Assembly (NCBI GenBank): GCA_905182985.1
Contig: CAJJDN010000076.1
Location: 327,952-391,951 of the forward strand
DNA from: Paramecium sonneborni
Taxonomy: Eukaryota > Ciliophora > Oligohymenophorea > Peniculida > Parameciidae
DNA length: 64,000 bases
Direction of reading: 5' to 3'
The translations under genes and the position numbers were made by a program. Positions 14,454-27,657 of this stretch are shown here, piece after piece (within the stretch, counting starts at the first letter, position 1; every line of letters begins with the position of its first letter). The notes under the pieces are model-generated. The model ran no database searches. It was not told the origin of the DNA and worked only from the letters and a program-made list of their open reading frames with translations.

Positions 14454-15012
14454 TCACATCTTATACTTAAATTTTGGTTAAGAATTACTGAAAGGTAACT
14501 GAGGTGGATCTTATAATGTTACATCAGATAATGAGGAATTATCTATTTTTATTGAAATTTAATACTTGAGTATTCAAAATTAGATGTTTATTTACTTAAT
14601 AAAATATCATCTTCTTCTTCATCAATTTAATCAATATCTTTTATTCTACTTTATATTTTAATTTCTCTTCTTTATTCAAGTTCTCTAGAAGATTGGCTCT
14701 ATTACTATTATTTATTCTTCAATTCAAATTCGATTTTTTACAAATTTTGTTCGATTTATATATTTTATGGTTTGACAAATTAAAGTTTATTTTGTTGAAA
14801 TCTTTTTATAGCTAATGCTTAATTAAATCCATTTTACTTAACAACGGCAGGTCTGATAGTTAAAATCTTAAAAATGGATAAGATTATAGAGATAACACAT
14901 TTTGATAGGAGAAACATCATCCATAATTTCATTGTTGATTTTGGATCAATCAAATTTGAAAATCTAGTCAATTAAGTTTAAGTGTAAAAAGTCCAAACAA
15001 AGATAAATAATA
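14454..15012 (-). pseudogene. Truncated 3' end of LRR membrane protein gene, unit 1
   Basis: Copy of the last part of the gene at 22332-27657. The open frame passes through a hydrophobic stretch (WMMFLLSKCVISIILSIF), then TIRPAVVKQNGFNQALA, a Gln-rich and acidic tail and a 23-nt intron, to the end QPKFKYKM and TGA at 14454-14456. At about 15012 the homology stops at the unit junction, so the upstream LRR part is missing. Alone it could be misread as a 151-residue gene starting at ATG 14932. Confidence 0.85.
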
Positions 15013-15605
15013 TACAAATTAAATAATCTTAAAACTTAATTTTTAAGTTTATCTTAATATATATTTTTAAATCTCATTTGCTCTTTATTATAATTCTTGA
15101 AAAAATCTTTGTTTTATATTTAGAGTAAAATTTCTAAAGATATTTAAAAATTAATTTGTGATATTAATAATAAAGTCAAAACAATATTTGATTATTAACC
15201 AAATAAGAGTTAAAATTTCTTGAAATAAAAGAATTTTTAGAACAAAATGAAATGGTTATTTTTGCATTTTTATAATAATCTCTTAAAACGATAGGAAAAC
15301 TTGAGAATTAAATTTAAAAAAGGGCTTACACAACACTTTAAATTTAAACAAATCATGATTTGAAAATAATCAAGCTTTTATACCTCAAAAAAGAATGTAT
15401 TTAATATAGAACTTTTTATTTAAAACTTTCTGCTATAATTTTTCATCCTAATTAATATTTTTTACAAATTTACTAATAGAAATAATATAAAATTACTTAA
15501 GTATGTCAAAAATTTCAAGTCTTTTAATTTGTATCATATTAAGATAAGATAGATATATAGATTCTTTCAATTTGATTAATTAGCCAAAAAAAAATTTTTA
15601 ATTGT

Positions 15606-16193
15606 TCATATATCATCGATATCTTTTTTGGTAATTTTTTCTTTATTATCTTTGGCAGGGGCTTATGCCTTTTAAGGTTATGGCTTTTATGGCTATTGTT
15701 TTTATTATTGTTTTGGTTCTGGGTCAGAGTCATCATCATCACTATCACTTAAATCAGAATCAGAACTTGATGATTCTTCTTTATTGACAAAAATAACATT
15801 ATCACCAACATTATCACCTCCTGGTTCTTCTAAATTCTTAATAATAAAATATATTTATACTTCTGGTATTTCTTTGAGATTTTTAAGTTACTTAATTTCT
15901 TCTGGGAAATATTTATAAACAACATCACACTTTTCATCTTAAAACTCTCTCAGTGCAACAAGTACAATATCACCATTTTATATCCAAACCTTTCTTCTCA
16001 TTTTACCTCTGATATGTCCAAGTCTTTATTTACTGTCACCCAAACATAAACAAATAAGTCTTCCACTTCCCAACAATTTTATAACTTGGGCATAATCTTG
16101 ACCATCATCTTTTGTTTCCAATTATCTCTTAGTTAAATTTTCGTTTTTTCCTCTTCTATAATTCTTTCCACCTCTTCCCTTATTTTTAGGCAT
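15606..16193 (-). CDS. eIF1A: Translation initiation factor eIF1A, copy 2
   Basis: Same 195-residue frame as the copy at 12997-13584, displaced by 2,609 bp and apparently identical, including flanking non-coding sequence. Identity outside the coding region points to very recent duplication or assembly redundancy rather than selection on the protein. Confidence 0.93.
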
Positions 16194-17062
16194 TATTTAA
16201 AATTTAATTTTTAATAATATTTATATTCTTTAATTAAGTTGTTTTCTAAGCTAATTTAATATAATAAGATCCAATTAAGATTTTTTATACTATTAATTTT
16301 AGGTTGACTGTTTTTTATTATTCTATTATAATTATTATTTTATATTTGAGATCTGAAATAGTCTTTCTTATAATAATAGTAAATTATAATTAAGGTAGCA
16401 AATTTTGAGCTTATTAAAAATCATTAAATTACTTATTTAAGAAAAACTCTTCATGTAGTAATATATCTATATAATTTAGATAAGATAATTACTTTCGTTT
16501 TCCTAAGTTTATCTAAGCTAATTTTATCTCTCTTGAGATTATACCTTTAGTAGATGTATATTAAATCAATGCATATCCAAATTTAAAACATTTTGTATAT
16601 ACTACATTGTAATTATAATCCATATCTTAAAAAGTATTCACATAATATTTATTTATAAAAAGTACTAATTTAATATATTAGGAATATTCTTCATCAATGA
16701 ATTTGGAATAAATTTAATTAGAAAGTTTGGTAGAATAGTTTATTACAATGATAATTTAGATTAGCTAAAATTTTTTTTTATTCAAGGTTTAATACAAAAA
16801 TCAATTTTTTGATTCTTATGTTGTTTTTCATTTAGTGTTAGGCAAGTTATAAATCAAATTTTAAAACTTATAGATAATAAAAATTCATTTTCTAAAACTT
16901 TAGGATTAATTGATTCGATGAATAAAGCCCTTAGATTAATTATATTTATTTGAAAATATATTTTTAAGTTTAGATTGATAAATTATTATCTACAAAAATT
17001 ATTATAAATAAAAAATAGAAAGTAAATTAATTAAATTTTATTTTTTAAGTTAAATTAATGAA

Positions 17063-17621
17063 TCACATCTTATACTTAAATTTTGGTTAAGAATTACTGA
17101 AAGGTAACTGAGGTGGATCTTATAATGTTACATCAGATAATGAGGAATTATCTATTTTTATTGAAATTTAATACTTGAGTATTCAAAATTAGATGTTTAT
17201 TTACTTAATAAAATATCATCTTCTTCTTCATCAATTTAATCAATATCTTTTATTCTACTTTATATTTTAATTTCTCTTCTTTATTCAAGTTCTCTAGAAG
17301 ATTGGCTCTATTACTATTATTTATTCTTCAATTCAAATTCGATTTTTTACAAATTTTGTTCGATTTATATATTTTATGGTTTGACAAATTAAAGTTTATT
17401 TTGTTGAAATCTTTTTATAGCTAATGCTTAATTAAATCCATTTTACTTAACAACGGCAGGTCTGATAGTTAAAATCTTAAAAATGGATAAGATTATAGAG
17501 ATAACACATTTTGATAGGAGAAACATCATCCATAATTTCATTGTTGATTTTGGATCAATCAAATTTGAAAATCTAGTCAATTAAGTTTAAGTGTAAAAAG
17601 TCCAAACAAAGATAAATAATA
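17063..17621 (-). pseudogene. Truncated 3' end of LRR membrane protein gene, unit 2
   Basis: Apparently identical to the fragment at 14454-15012. It is cut at the tandem-unit junction and lacks the leucine-rich repeats and most membrane segments. Confidence 0.85.
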
Positions 17622-18214
17622 TACAAATTAAATAATCTTAAAACTTAATTTTTAAGTTTATCTTAATATATATTTTTAAATCTCATTTGCTCTTTATTAT
17701 AATTCTTGAAAAAATCTTTGTTTTATATTTAGAGTAAAATTTCTAAAGATATTTAAAAATTAATTTGTGATATTAATAATAAAGTCAAAACAATATTTGA
17801 TTATTAACCAAATAAGAGTTAAAATTTCTTGAAATAAAAGAATTTTTAGAACAAAATGAAATGGTTATTTTTGCATTTTTATAATAATCTCTTAAAACGA
17901 TAGGAAAACTTGAGAATTAAATTTAAAAAAGGGCTTACACAACACTTTAAATTTAAACAAATCATGATTTGAAAATAATCAAGCTTTTATACCTCAAAAA
18001 AGAATGTATTTAATATAGAACTTTTTATTTAAAACTTTCTGCTATAATTTTTCATCCTAATTAATATTTTTTACAAATTTACTAATAGAAATAATATAAA
18101 ATTACTTAAGTATGTCAAAAATTTCAAGTCTTTTAATTTGTATCATATTAAGATAAGATAGATATATAGATTCTTTCAATTTGATTAATTAGCCAAAAAA
18201 AAATTTTTAATTGT

Positions 18215-18802
18215 TCATATATCATCGATATCTTTTTTGGTAATTTTTTCTTTATTATCTTTGGCAGGGGCTTATGCCTTTTAAGGTTATGGCTTTTATG
18301 GCTATTGTTTTTATTATTGTTTTGGTTCTGGGTCAGAGTCATCATCATCACTATCACTTAAATCAGAATCAGAACTTGATGATTCTTCTTTATTGACAAA
18401 AATAACATTATCACCAACATTATCACCTCCTGGTTCTTCTAAATTCTTAATAATAAAATATATTTATACTTCTGGTATTTCTTTGAGATTTTTAAGTTAC
18501 TTAATTTCTTCTGGGAAATATTTATAAACAACATCACACTTTTCATCTTAAAACTCTCTCAGTGCAACAAGTACAATATCACCATTTTATATCCAAACCT
18601 TTCTTCTCATTTTACCTCTGATATGTCCAAGTCTTTATTTACTGTCACCCAAACATAAACAAATAAGTCTTCCACTTCCCAACAATTTTATAACTTGGGC
18701 ATAATCTTGACCATCATCTTTTGTTTCCAATTATCTCTTAGTTAAATTTTCGTTTTTTCCTCTTCTATAATTCTTTCCACCTCTTCCCTTATTTTTAGGC
18801 AT
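18215..18802 (-). CDS. eIF1A: Translation initiation factor eIF1A, copy 3
   Basis: Third apparently identical copy of the 195-residue eIF1A gene, again intact and intronless with a TGA stop and the same acidic plus Gln-rich tail. Confidence 0.93.
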
Positions 18803-19671
18803 TATTTAAAATTTAATTTTTAATAATATTTATATTCTTTAATTAAGTTGTTTTCTAAGCTAATTTAATATAATAAGATCCAATTAAGATTTTTTATACT
18901 ATTAATTTTAGGTTGACTGTTTTTTATTATTCTATTATAATTATTATTTTATATTTGAGATCTGAAATAGTCTTTCTTATAATAATAGTAAATTATAATT
19001 AAGGTAGCAAATTTTGAGCTTATTAAAAATCATTAAATTACTTATTTAAGAAAAACTCTTCATGTAGTAATATATCTATATAATTTAGATAAGATAATTA
19101 CTTTCGTTTTCCTAAGTTTATCTAAGCTAATTTTATCTCTCTTGAGATTATACCTTTAGTAGATGTATATTAAATCAATGCATATCCAAATTTAAAACAT
19201 TTTGTATATACTACATTGTAATTATAATCCATATCTTAAAAAGTATTCACATAATATTTATTTATAAAAAGTACTAATTTAATATATTAGGAATATTCTT
19301 CATCAATGAATTTGGAATAAATTTAATTAGAAAGTTTGGTAGAATAGTTTATTACAATGATAATTTAGATTAGCTAAAATTTTTTTTTATTCAAGGTTTA
19401 ATACAAAAATCAATTTTTTGATTCTTATGTTGTTTTTCATTTAGTGTTAGGCAAGTTATAAATCAAATTTTAAAACTTATAGATAATAAAAATTCATTTT
19501 CTAAAACTTTAGGATTAATTGATTCGATGAATAAAGCCCTTAGATTAATTATATTTATTTGAAAATATATTTTTAAGTTTAGATTGATAAATTATTATCT
19601 ACAAAAATTATTATAAATAAAAAATAGAAAGTAAATTAATTAAATTTTATTTTTTAAGTTAAATTAATGAA

Positions 19672-20230
19672 TCACATCTTATACTTAAATTTTGGTTAAG
19701 AATTACTGAAAGGTAACTGAGGTGGATCTTATAATGTTACATCAGATAATGAGGAATTATCTATTTTTATTGAAATTTAATACTTGAGTATTCAAAATTA
19801 GATGTTTATTTACTTAATAAAATATCATCTTCTTCTTCATCAATTTAATCAATATCTTTTATTCTACTTTATATTTTAATTTCTCTTCTTTATTCAAGTT
19901 CTCTAGAAGATTGGCTCTATTACTATTATTTATTCTTCAATTCAAATTCGATTTTTTACAAATTTTGTTCGATTTATATATTTTATGGTTTGACAAATTA
20001 AAGTTTATTTTGTTGAAATCTTTTTATAGCTAATGCTTAATTAAATCCATTTTACTTAACAACGGCAGGTCTGATAGTTAAAATCTTAAAAATGGATAAG
20101 ATTATAGAGATAACACATTTTGATAGGAGAAACATCATCCATAATTTCATTGTTGATTTTGGATCAATCAAATTTGAAAATCTAGTCAATTAAGTTTAAG
20201 TGTAAAAAGTCCAAACAAAGATAAATAATA
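19672..20230 (-). pseudogene. Truncated 3' end of LRR membrane protein gene, unit 3
   Basis: Third apparently identical truncated fragment of the LRR membrane gene, ending at the junction with unit 4. Confidence 0.85.
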
Positions 20231-20823
20231 TACAAATTAAATAATCTTAAAACTTAATTTTTAAGTTTATCTTAATATATATTTTTAAATCTCATTTGCT
20301 CTTTATTATAATTCTTGAAAAAATCTTTGTTTTATATTTAGAGTAAAATTTCTAAAGATATTTAAAAATTAATTTGTGATATTAATAATAAAGTCAAAAC
20401 AATATTTGATTATTAACCAAATAAGAGTTAAAATTTCTTGAAATAAAAGAATTTTTAGAACAAAATGAAATGGTTATTTTTGCATTTTTATAATAATCTC
20501 TTAAAACGATAGGAAAACTTGAGAATTAAATTTAAAAAAGGGCTTACACAACACTTTAAATTTAAACAAATCATGATTTGAAAATAATCAAGCTTTTATA
20601 CCTCAAAAAAGAATGTATTTAATATAGAACTTTTTATTTAAAACTTTCTGCTATAATTTTTCATCCTAATTAATATTTTTTACAAATTTACTAATAGAAA
20701 TAATATAAAATTACTTAAGTATGTCAAAAATTTCAAGTCTTTTAATTTGTATCATATTAAGATAAGATAGATATATAGATTCTTTCAATTTGATTAATTA
20801 GCCAAAAAAAAATTTTTAATTGT

Positions 20824-21411
20824 TCATATATCATCGATATCTTTTTTGGTAATTTTTTCTTTATTATCTTTGGCAGGGGCTTATGCCTTTTAAGGTTATG
20901 GCTTTTATGGCTATTGTTTTTATTATTGTTTTGGTTCTGGGTCAGAGTCATCATCATCACTATCACTTAAATCAGAATCAGAACTTGATGATTCTTCTTT
21001 ATTGACAAAAATAACATTATCACCAACATTATCACCTCCTGGTTCTTCTAAATTCTTAATAATAAAATATATTTATACTTCTGGTATTTCTTTGAGATTT
21101 TTAAGTTACTTAATTTCTTCTGGGAAATATTTATAAACAACATCACACTTTTCATCTTAAAACTCTCTCAGTGCAACAAGTACAATATCACCATTTTATA
21201 TCCAAACCTTTCTTCTCATTTTACCTCTGATATGTCCAAGTCTTTATTTACTGTCACCCAAACATAAACAAATAAGTCTTCCACTTCCCAACAATTTTAT
21301 AACTTGGGCATAATCTTGACCATCATCTTTTGTTTCCAATTATCTCTTAGTTAAATTTTCGTTTTTTCCTCTTCTATAATTCTTTCCACCTCTTCCCTTA
21401 TTTTTAGGCAT
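20824..21411 (-). CDS. eIF1A: Translation initiation factor eIF1A, copy 4
   Basis: Fourth copy, in the unit that borders the full-length LRR membrane gene. The coding sequence matches the other copies. The 51-bp insertion that distinguishes this unit starts 70 bp upstream of the ATG, so it could fall in the promoter of this copy. Confidence 0.93.
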
Positions 21412-21481
21412 TATTTAAAATTTAATTTTTAATAATATTTATATTCTTTAATTAAGTTGTTTTCTAAGCTAATATAATATA

Positions 21482-21532
21482 TTTTTAATTTTTAAGGCAA
21501 TGAATTCTTATTTTAAAAAGAATTATATAATA
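21482..21532. other. 51-bp TA-bounded insertion in unit 4 (IES-like candidate)
   Basis: Relative to units 1-3 this unit has 51 extra bases. They are preceded by TA (21480-21481) and end in TA (21531-21532), so a clean excision would leave one TA. Inside is an imperfect hairpin with arms AATTCTT and AAGAATT. TA boundaries and a length near 50 bp fit Paramecium internal eliminated sequences (IES), but the ends do not match the TAYAGYNR consensus well and TA is common in such AT-rich DNA. An ordinary indel between alleles is the alternative. Confidence 0.45.
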
Positions 21533-22331
21533 ATAAGATCCAATTAAGATTTTTTATACTATTAATTTTAGGTTGACTGTTTTTTATTATTCTATTATAA
21601 TTATTATTTTATATTTGAGATCTGAAATAGTCTTTCTTATAATAATAGTAAATTATAATTAAGGTAGCAAATTTTGAGCTTATTAAAAATCATTAAATTA
21701 CTTATTTAAGAAAAACTCTTCATGTAGTAATATATCTATATAATTTAGATAAGATAATTACTTTCGTTTTCCTAAGTTTATCTAAGCTAATTTTATCTCT
21801 CTTGAGATTATACCTTTAGTAGATGTATATTAAATCAATGCATATCCAAATTTAAAACATTTTGTATATACTACATTGTAATTATAATCCATATCTTAAA
21901 AAGTATTCACATAATATTTATTTATAAAAAGTACTAATTTAATATATTAGGAATATTCTTCATCAATGAATTTGGAATAAATTTAATTAGAAAGTTTGGT
22001 AGAATAGTTTATTACAATGATAATTTAGATTAGCTAAAATTTTTTTTTATTCAAGGTTTAATACAAAAATCAATTTTTTGATTCTTATGTTGTTTTTCAT
22101 TTAGTGTTAGGCAAGTTATAAATCAAATTTTAAAACTTATAGATAATAAAAATTCATTTTCTAAAACTTTAGGATTAATTGATTCGATGAATAAAGCCCT
22201 TAGATTAATTATATTTATTTGAAAATATATTTTTAAGTTTAGATTGATAAATTATTATCTACAAAAATTATTATAAATAAAAAATAGAAAGTAAATTAAT
22301 TAAATTTTATTTTTTAAGTTAAATTAATGAA

Positions 22332-25300
22332 TCACATCTTATACTTAAATTTTGGTTAAGAATTACTGAAAGGTAACTGAGGTGGATCTTATAATGTTAC
22401 ATCAGATAATGAGGAATTATCTATTTTTATTGAAATTTAATACTTGAGTATTCAAAATTAGATGTTTATTTACTTAATAAAATATCATCTTCTTCTTCAT
22501 CAATTTAATCAATATCTTTTATTCTACTTTATATTTTAATTTCTCTTCTTTATTCAAGTTCTCTAGAAGATTGGCTCTATTACTATTATTTATTCTTCAA
22601 TTCAAATTCGATTTTTTACAAATTTTGTTCGATTTATATATTTTATGGTTTGACAAATTAAAGTTTATTTTGTTGAAATCTTTTTATAGCTAATGCTTAA
22701 TTAAATCCATTTTACTTAACAACGGCAGGTCTGATAGTTAAAATCTTAAAAATGGATAAGATTATAGAGATAACACATTTTGATAGGAGAAACATCATCC
22801 ATAATTTCATTGTTGATTTTGGATCAATCAAATTTGAAAATCTAGTCAATTAAGTTTAAGTGTAAAAAGTCCAAACAAAGATAAATAATACTAATTCTAT
22901 TAAAATCATCCTATATGTTTCAATAATGATTTCATAATTCACTTTAATTGTTTTTGTTAATTAAAATCCTTAAACTGGACATAAAGTCACTAAAACATCA
23001 CTTGAAACAAAATAATTTTAGTAGTAGAGATTTCTTTACAATAATGATAAATATTTAGCTTAATCATCACTTGGAGAGGCAGATATAAATTTTACTAAAT
23101 TTATTAAGGTTATTATAAATGAGTCAGCAAATCTTGCAAATATTACTATACTAAATAATATTTGAAATTTTGAAATTTAAGCGTCAAAATCATTATCATT
23201 CACACTCATTAAAGATGCTAAAAACATTCTTTCAGCCAATGTACTTGATTTGCTTAAAATAGAGTAAATCATTAAAATTAATTCTCTTTTATGTGGAAAT
23301 CTAGTATGAAGATGTTCCAACATTTTAGGATGTATAATTTGTAATGCAGGTTAAATTTTTCTTCTTAATGTAACAGTCAAGATTAATTCCAATATTTCAA
23401 TAATAAATATTGTTCCTACTATTGCAAAAGTGTAAGTTAAATCTGCAAAAATATCATTAGTTCTTTATTGATAATCTTCTTAATTTTCTATTGAATTTTG
23501 ACTATTTCTTTTTATTTAAACAAATAATTTATAAAATTAAGATATATTTACAAAAACAAACCCAATCCAAAAAAAAATAACTAAAGTTTTTATATTAATA
23601 TTATTTCTTCTAAATTTACCTATAAACAATGTACTTACAATAAAAATTTATGGTTCAATCAAATCTAAATAATTCATTAACTTATTTATTTTATGAATCA
23701 ACCATGATCCAAACATCCCTCCAAATATTTTTTCAATTTATTTTTTAGAATTTTCTTGTGGCTGTAATCTATGCTATTATTTTTAATTTTATATTGCCTA
23801 ACGTAATAGGAAATTACGTAATCTTAATGTCAAATAACGTAATAATCCATCATCAAATAATTTTCTTGTTTCTTAAGAATCAGATATATGTAATGCCTTT
23901 AATTAATGTTTCTCATAACTGTAATCAAACAAATGAAAAAATAAATAAACTTTACCATACATAGTTATATATGGGTTATCTGAAACATCAATAAATTCAA
24001 TAAACCCCAAAAGAGGATAATATTTACCAAATGATTCACAAAATTTATCAGTAAGGTTTGATTTAGATAATTAAATTTCTTTTAAAAAAGATGGGAGTGA
24101 TGATTAATCTAAACGATATTTTTAACAAATTCTTGTATATTATTCTAAAATATGATCTGCGTCTTCATCATCTAAATCAGACCATATATTATCAATAAAT
24201 AGATTCTTTTAATATTAAAGAATTTAAGCTAATATTTTCAAACCTTATTTCTTAAAATTATTATCTCTTAATAATAAAAATTCTATTGAACATTTTTAAA
24301 ATTTTAATTCATCTAATTTCATAGCAAAATGATCGCCTATTTTATTACTACTAATATTTATTGTTTTTATTGTTTAAGTAGCAAAAATACCTTCTAGTAT
24401 TTAAATCATTCCTACACTTGTAAATTAATTTTATTAAAGATATAGCTCCTATATTTACAATGATAAAGTTATTGTTTATTTTAATAAGTCTCCTATTGAA
24501 TCATCTAATTAGTTATTACTTAAAGATAAACTTATAATATTAGAGAATAAAAATTAATCTTAATGAATTCGATGTTCTTTAATAAGATTTTTAAAAAAAC
24601 TTATTTATAATTTGCAATTTGATAAATTAAGTAGTTTTATAACAGCAGCTTATTTTTATTTATTTTAAAATGCATGAGGTGTAAAAAATTAGATTAATTC
24701 TTTTTCATCAATTGGATTATCAGATAAATTGAGTTCTTCAAATTAAATAGTTTTATTCTCTGTAACAGCAGCAAATTTACTTTTACACAAATTATCCACA
24801 ATATTATTATTAGCTATTGATAATATTCTAATTGTAGGATTAATTGAAATGGCTTAACCAAGTGGTTATAAGTTTAGTTTTCCTAAATTGCATTTGTTAA
24901 GAAATAAATTTTATATTGTTCTATTTCCAGAAATTCCAATACATAATTCATCAAGCCATTCTTATCGTAATACGTTTTCACTTAAATCTAATGTATTCAA
25001 CTAGAATAATTAAATATATTACACTACAGTTATCCGAACTTAAAATCCATTCTTTGGCATGACAAAAAGATTCTCCAGTAAAAGTAACTTAATTAAATTT
25101 TAAAATTTTCAAATTTTTTAATTCATTTAACATTACTGCAGCTTTGTTAAGATCCAAATACATTAAAGGATTATATATCATACTTAACATTTACAAATTT
25201 TTACACTATATTAATTACTATCCAAATTTTTCATAATCATTTAATCTAAAATTACAACGATTTAAAGTAACTCCTAAAATATTCTTTTTTTACTTTTTAA

Positions 25301-27657
25301 CAATATTTAATAGATTTTTTAAATTTGATTTATCAAAATGTATTTAAGATAATTATAATAGTTCTATTTTTTCAGTGGAACATAGATTAAAAAATGTTTT
25401 CAACCTCTTAATTCCAGGGTTATCTGAAATATTTAAATATTAAAGATTTTCATTTGAAATTATTTAACTCAAAATTAATAAATCATCAGCACTCATTTTT
25501 TAATGAGAAACACTGAAAATATTAAATAAATGCTTACTTTAAACTTTTTAAGCATTTATTCTCTTATAATATTCTTGATAATGCTATCAATCCTGTGAAA
25601 TCAATATTATTATGCGATAGGTTTAGAAACTACAAATTTCTATAAGATGATAAAACTATTTCTAAATAATTTGTATGTTTTGACTCAAGACCATTATAAC
25701 TCATATCTAAGCTTTCTAATTTAAAGTTTACCACAACCTCTTCTACTTAGAAAGCCTTAGCTATTTGACCTAAAAAATTTTAACTTAAATTTAATTTCTT
25801 TAAACTACTATTTAAAATAGAGTTTCTTAATTTTTTAACACACCCTATATTTAATCTTCCAATGTTTAAGTCTCTTAAATTTAAATCATGTACTATGGTT
25901 GATTTTTTTAAAAATATGCAAATTAATTCTATATCTTACTCTGTTACTGGTTTACAGGAAGATAAATCTAATATTTCTATTTTATTAAAATAAGTTGCTA
26001 AAGAACTAATAACAGGAGTAAAAATATTTTCATTTTTTGAAAAGTCTAATTCTCTTAAATTAAAAGATATTAATTAGAATTAGTTTTAAGAAGATTTAGC
26101 AAGCTTTTCTTCTTCATGTAAGGAAGAAAAATTCTGATTAATTTCCCAAATTTCATTTTACTATTTTTATTAAAATGAACATCTAAGACATCTTAGACAA
26201 CCACTCTTTATAAATTTTAATAAGAAAAATATTAAGGCATATCTTATAAAATTATAAGATATATCTAGATGTTCAAAATTAACCTATTCATGATTAATCA
26301 TATATGTCATTATTGCTTCACCATCTAATTAATTATTGGCAACAATGAATTTTTTTAACATTTTATTATCTCTAAGTCCAAATATAAGAGAGTTAAAACC
26401 TTCACTTTTTATTTGATTATTTGAAAGATTTAATTCTATCCATAGAGGATTTTAACTTAATATACTAGACAATTAAAATGCTCCCTAACCTGTAATATTA
26501 TTATTTGATAAATTAATAACTAAAGTATGCAAAAAAAATTATTAAGGAAAGCATGATATTAAATTAGAACTTAAATTGACTTCATACATTTTCCTTGAAA
26601 GTAGATTTTAACAATTAAACTCTTCTAATTGATTTTAAGATAAATCTAATTTTTATAAGCTATTAATTTTTCTTAAAAATGCTTCAAGATGTGCTACTCC
26701 TTATTAATCAATAAAATTTCTTCTAATAATAAGTTCTTTTAAATTTATTTTCCTCAAATTCCAACTTACTCTTGAAGCTAATACTTCTATTCCTTAATTT
26801 CTTATGTTTGTATCTCCAATATTTAAATATTCTAAAACCTTTTAACCCTTAAAATGCTAAAGAGCCATCCCTAAACTTGTTAAAACATCAGTTGTGAATT
26901 ACATCATTGATAAATCAATTGCATTTATTGATCTAGAGTATCTAAAGTCTAATATAAATTTTACTTAAGATTTCTCAATAAATAACTCATAGATGTACTA
27001 GATATGTTGCAATGAGTTAACTTTAATTTTTTTATTTTATTTTTCCCTTTAAAAACAAATTAGCTTATATCATTCATTAAATCAATATTAAAGCCTTAGT
27101 TGTTAAATAAATTGATTGATTATAAAGTTTAGTGATTTGCAATCGATGAAAATATATATTATAAGCTAAAACTATTTAATTTACATCCTGAAAGGTTGAT
27201 TTCAATCAAAGATGAATTTTTTTAAAGTCCTAATCCCAATTCAATAGCCAAAAGAGGATCAATTTCTATTCCTGATAGGTCAAGAGATCTATATGTTAAT
27301 TTTTTAATCTAACCTTAAACTTCTGGCATTTTATATTGCAGAATTTAGAAAAGAGAAACATTACTGAATTGAAACTGGTGTTTCACCTGAAAATCCCTCT
27401 AAAGTTTTACGCTTTTTCAAATTATTTATACTTTCTCTCAAGTTTCTAAATTATCAAAAAACTTACACATTTTGTTTTTAATGAATCAATAATCTTAAAT
27501 ACCTTGCAAATCTAACTTTTTTATTATTTATCTCAACCTTTTCAATCTTCTCTTCCTTTTCCTAAACATCCTAAAGCTGCTTTTCTAAATGAAATATAGT
27601 TTTCTTTTGAGTAAAAGTTTTGGAAGATGATTACTTGGATATTTATTAAAATTACAT
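22332..27657 (-). CDS. Large leucine-rich-repeat protein with C-terminal membrane region
   Basis: Unnamed LRR membrane protein. ATG at 27655-27657 begins MQFQQISKQ, followed by a charged coiled-coil stretch (EKEEKIEKVEINNKK). Two 23-nt introns near 27.4 kb bring the frame into a long series of ribonuclease-inhibitor-type LRRs (for example LDLSGIEIDPLLAIELG, LDLSQNQLEEF, LNLSDNPIDEKELIQFF) covering about 27.3-24 kb. From about 23.7 kb several hydrophobic segments follow (TLVIFFWIGFVFVNI, FAIVGTIFIIEILELIL, FSIVIFARFADSFIITL). The frame then enters tandem unit 4 and ends at TGA 22332-22334. LRRs suggest protein binding at a membrane; no enzyme domain is visible. Internal introns were not all placed, so protein length is approximate (about 1,700 residues). 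Its 3' end is repeated, truncated, in units 1-3. Confidence 0.8.

Larger units (their letters stand above)
12412..15020. repeat. Tandem unit 1 of a 2,609-bp repeat
   Basis: First of four head-to-tail units (next starts 15021, 17630, 20239). Each unit holds, left to right, about 580 bp AT-rich sequence, a complete eIF1A gene (-), about 870 bp AT-rich spacer, and the 3' end of the LRR membrane gene (-). Landmarks recur at exactly 2,609 bp. The left flank (tatacaaat before 12412) partly matches the end of each unit, so the junction sits in short homology. Confidence 0.95.
15021..17629. repeat. Tandem unit 2 of the 2,609-bp repeat
   Basis: Appears identical to unit 1 by reading, coding and non-coding parts alike. 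It joins unit 1 at tacaaatt|aaataatctt. Confidence 0.95.
17630..20238. repeat. Tandem unit 3 of the 2,609-bp repeat
   Basis: Appears identical to units 1 and 2 by reading. It contains the third eIF1A copy and the third truncated LRR-gene end. Confidence 0.95.
20239..22890. repeat. Tandem unit 4, with a 51-bp insertion and intact gene junction
   Basis: Matches units 1-3 except for a 51-bp insertion at 21482-21532 with one nearby T-to-A change. It lacks the final 8 bp: after ataaataata at 22881-22890 the sequence departs into the rest of the LRR membrane gene. This is the only unit in which that gene is continuous. Confidence 0.95.

Noticed and set aside
12412..22890. CRISPR-like or centromeric satellite array
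   Set aside because: The unit is 2.6 kb and contains genes. There is no short repeat-spacer pattern.
12412..22890. Transposon-driven duplication
   Set aside because: No transposase, reverse transcriptase, terminal inverted repeats or target-site duplication is visible at the unit ends.
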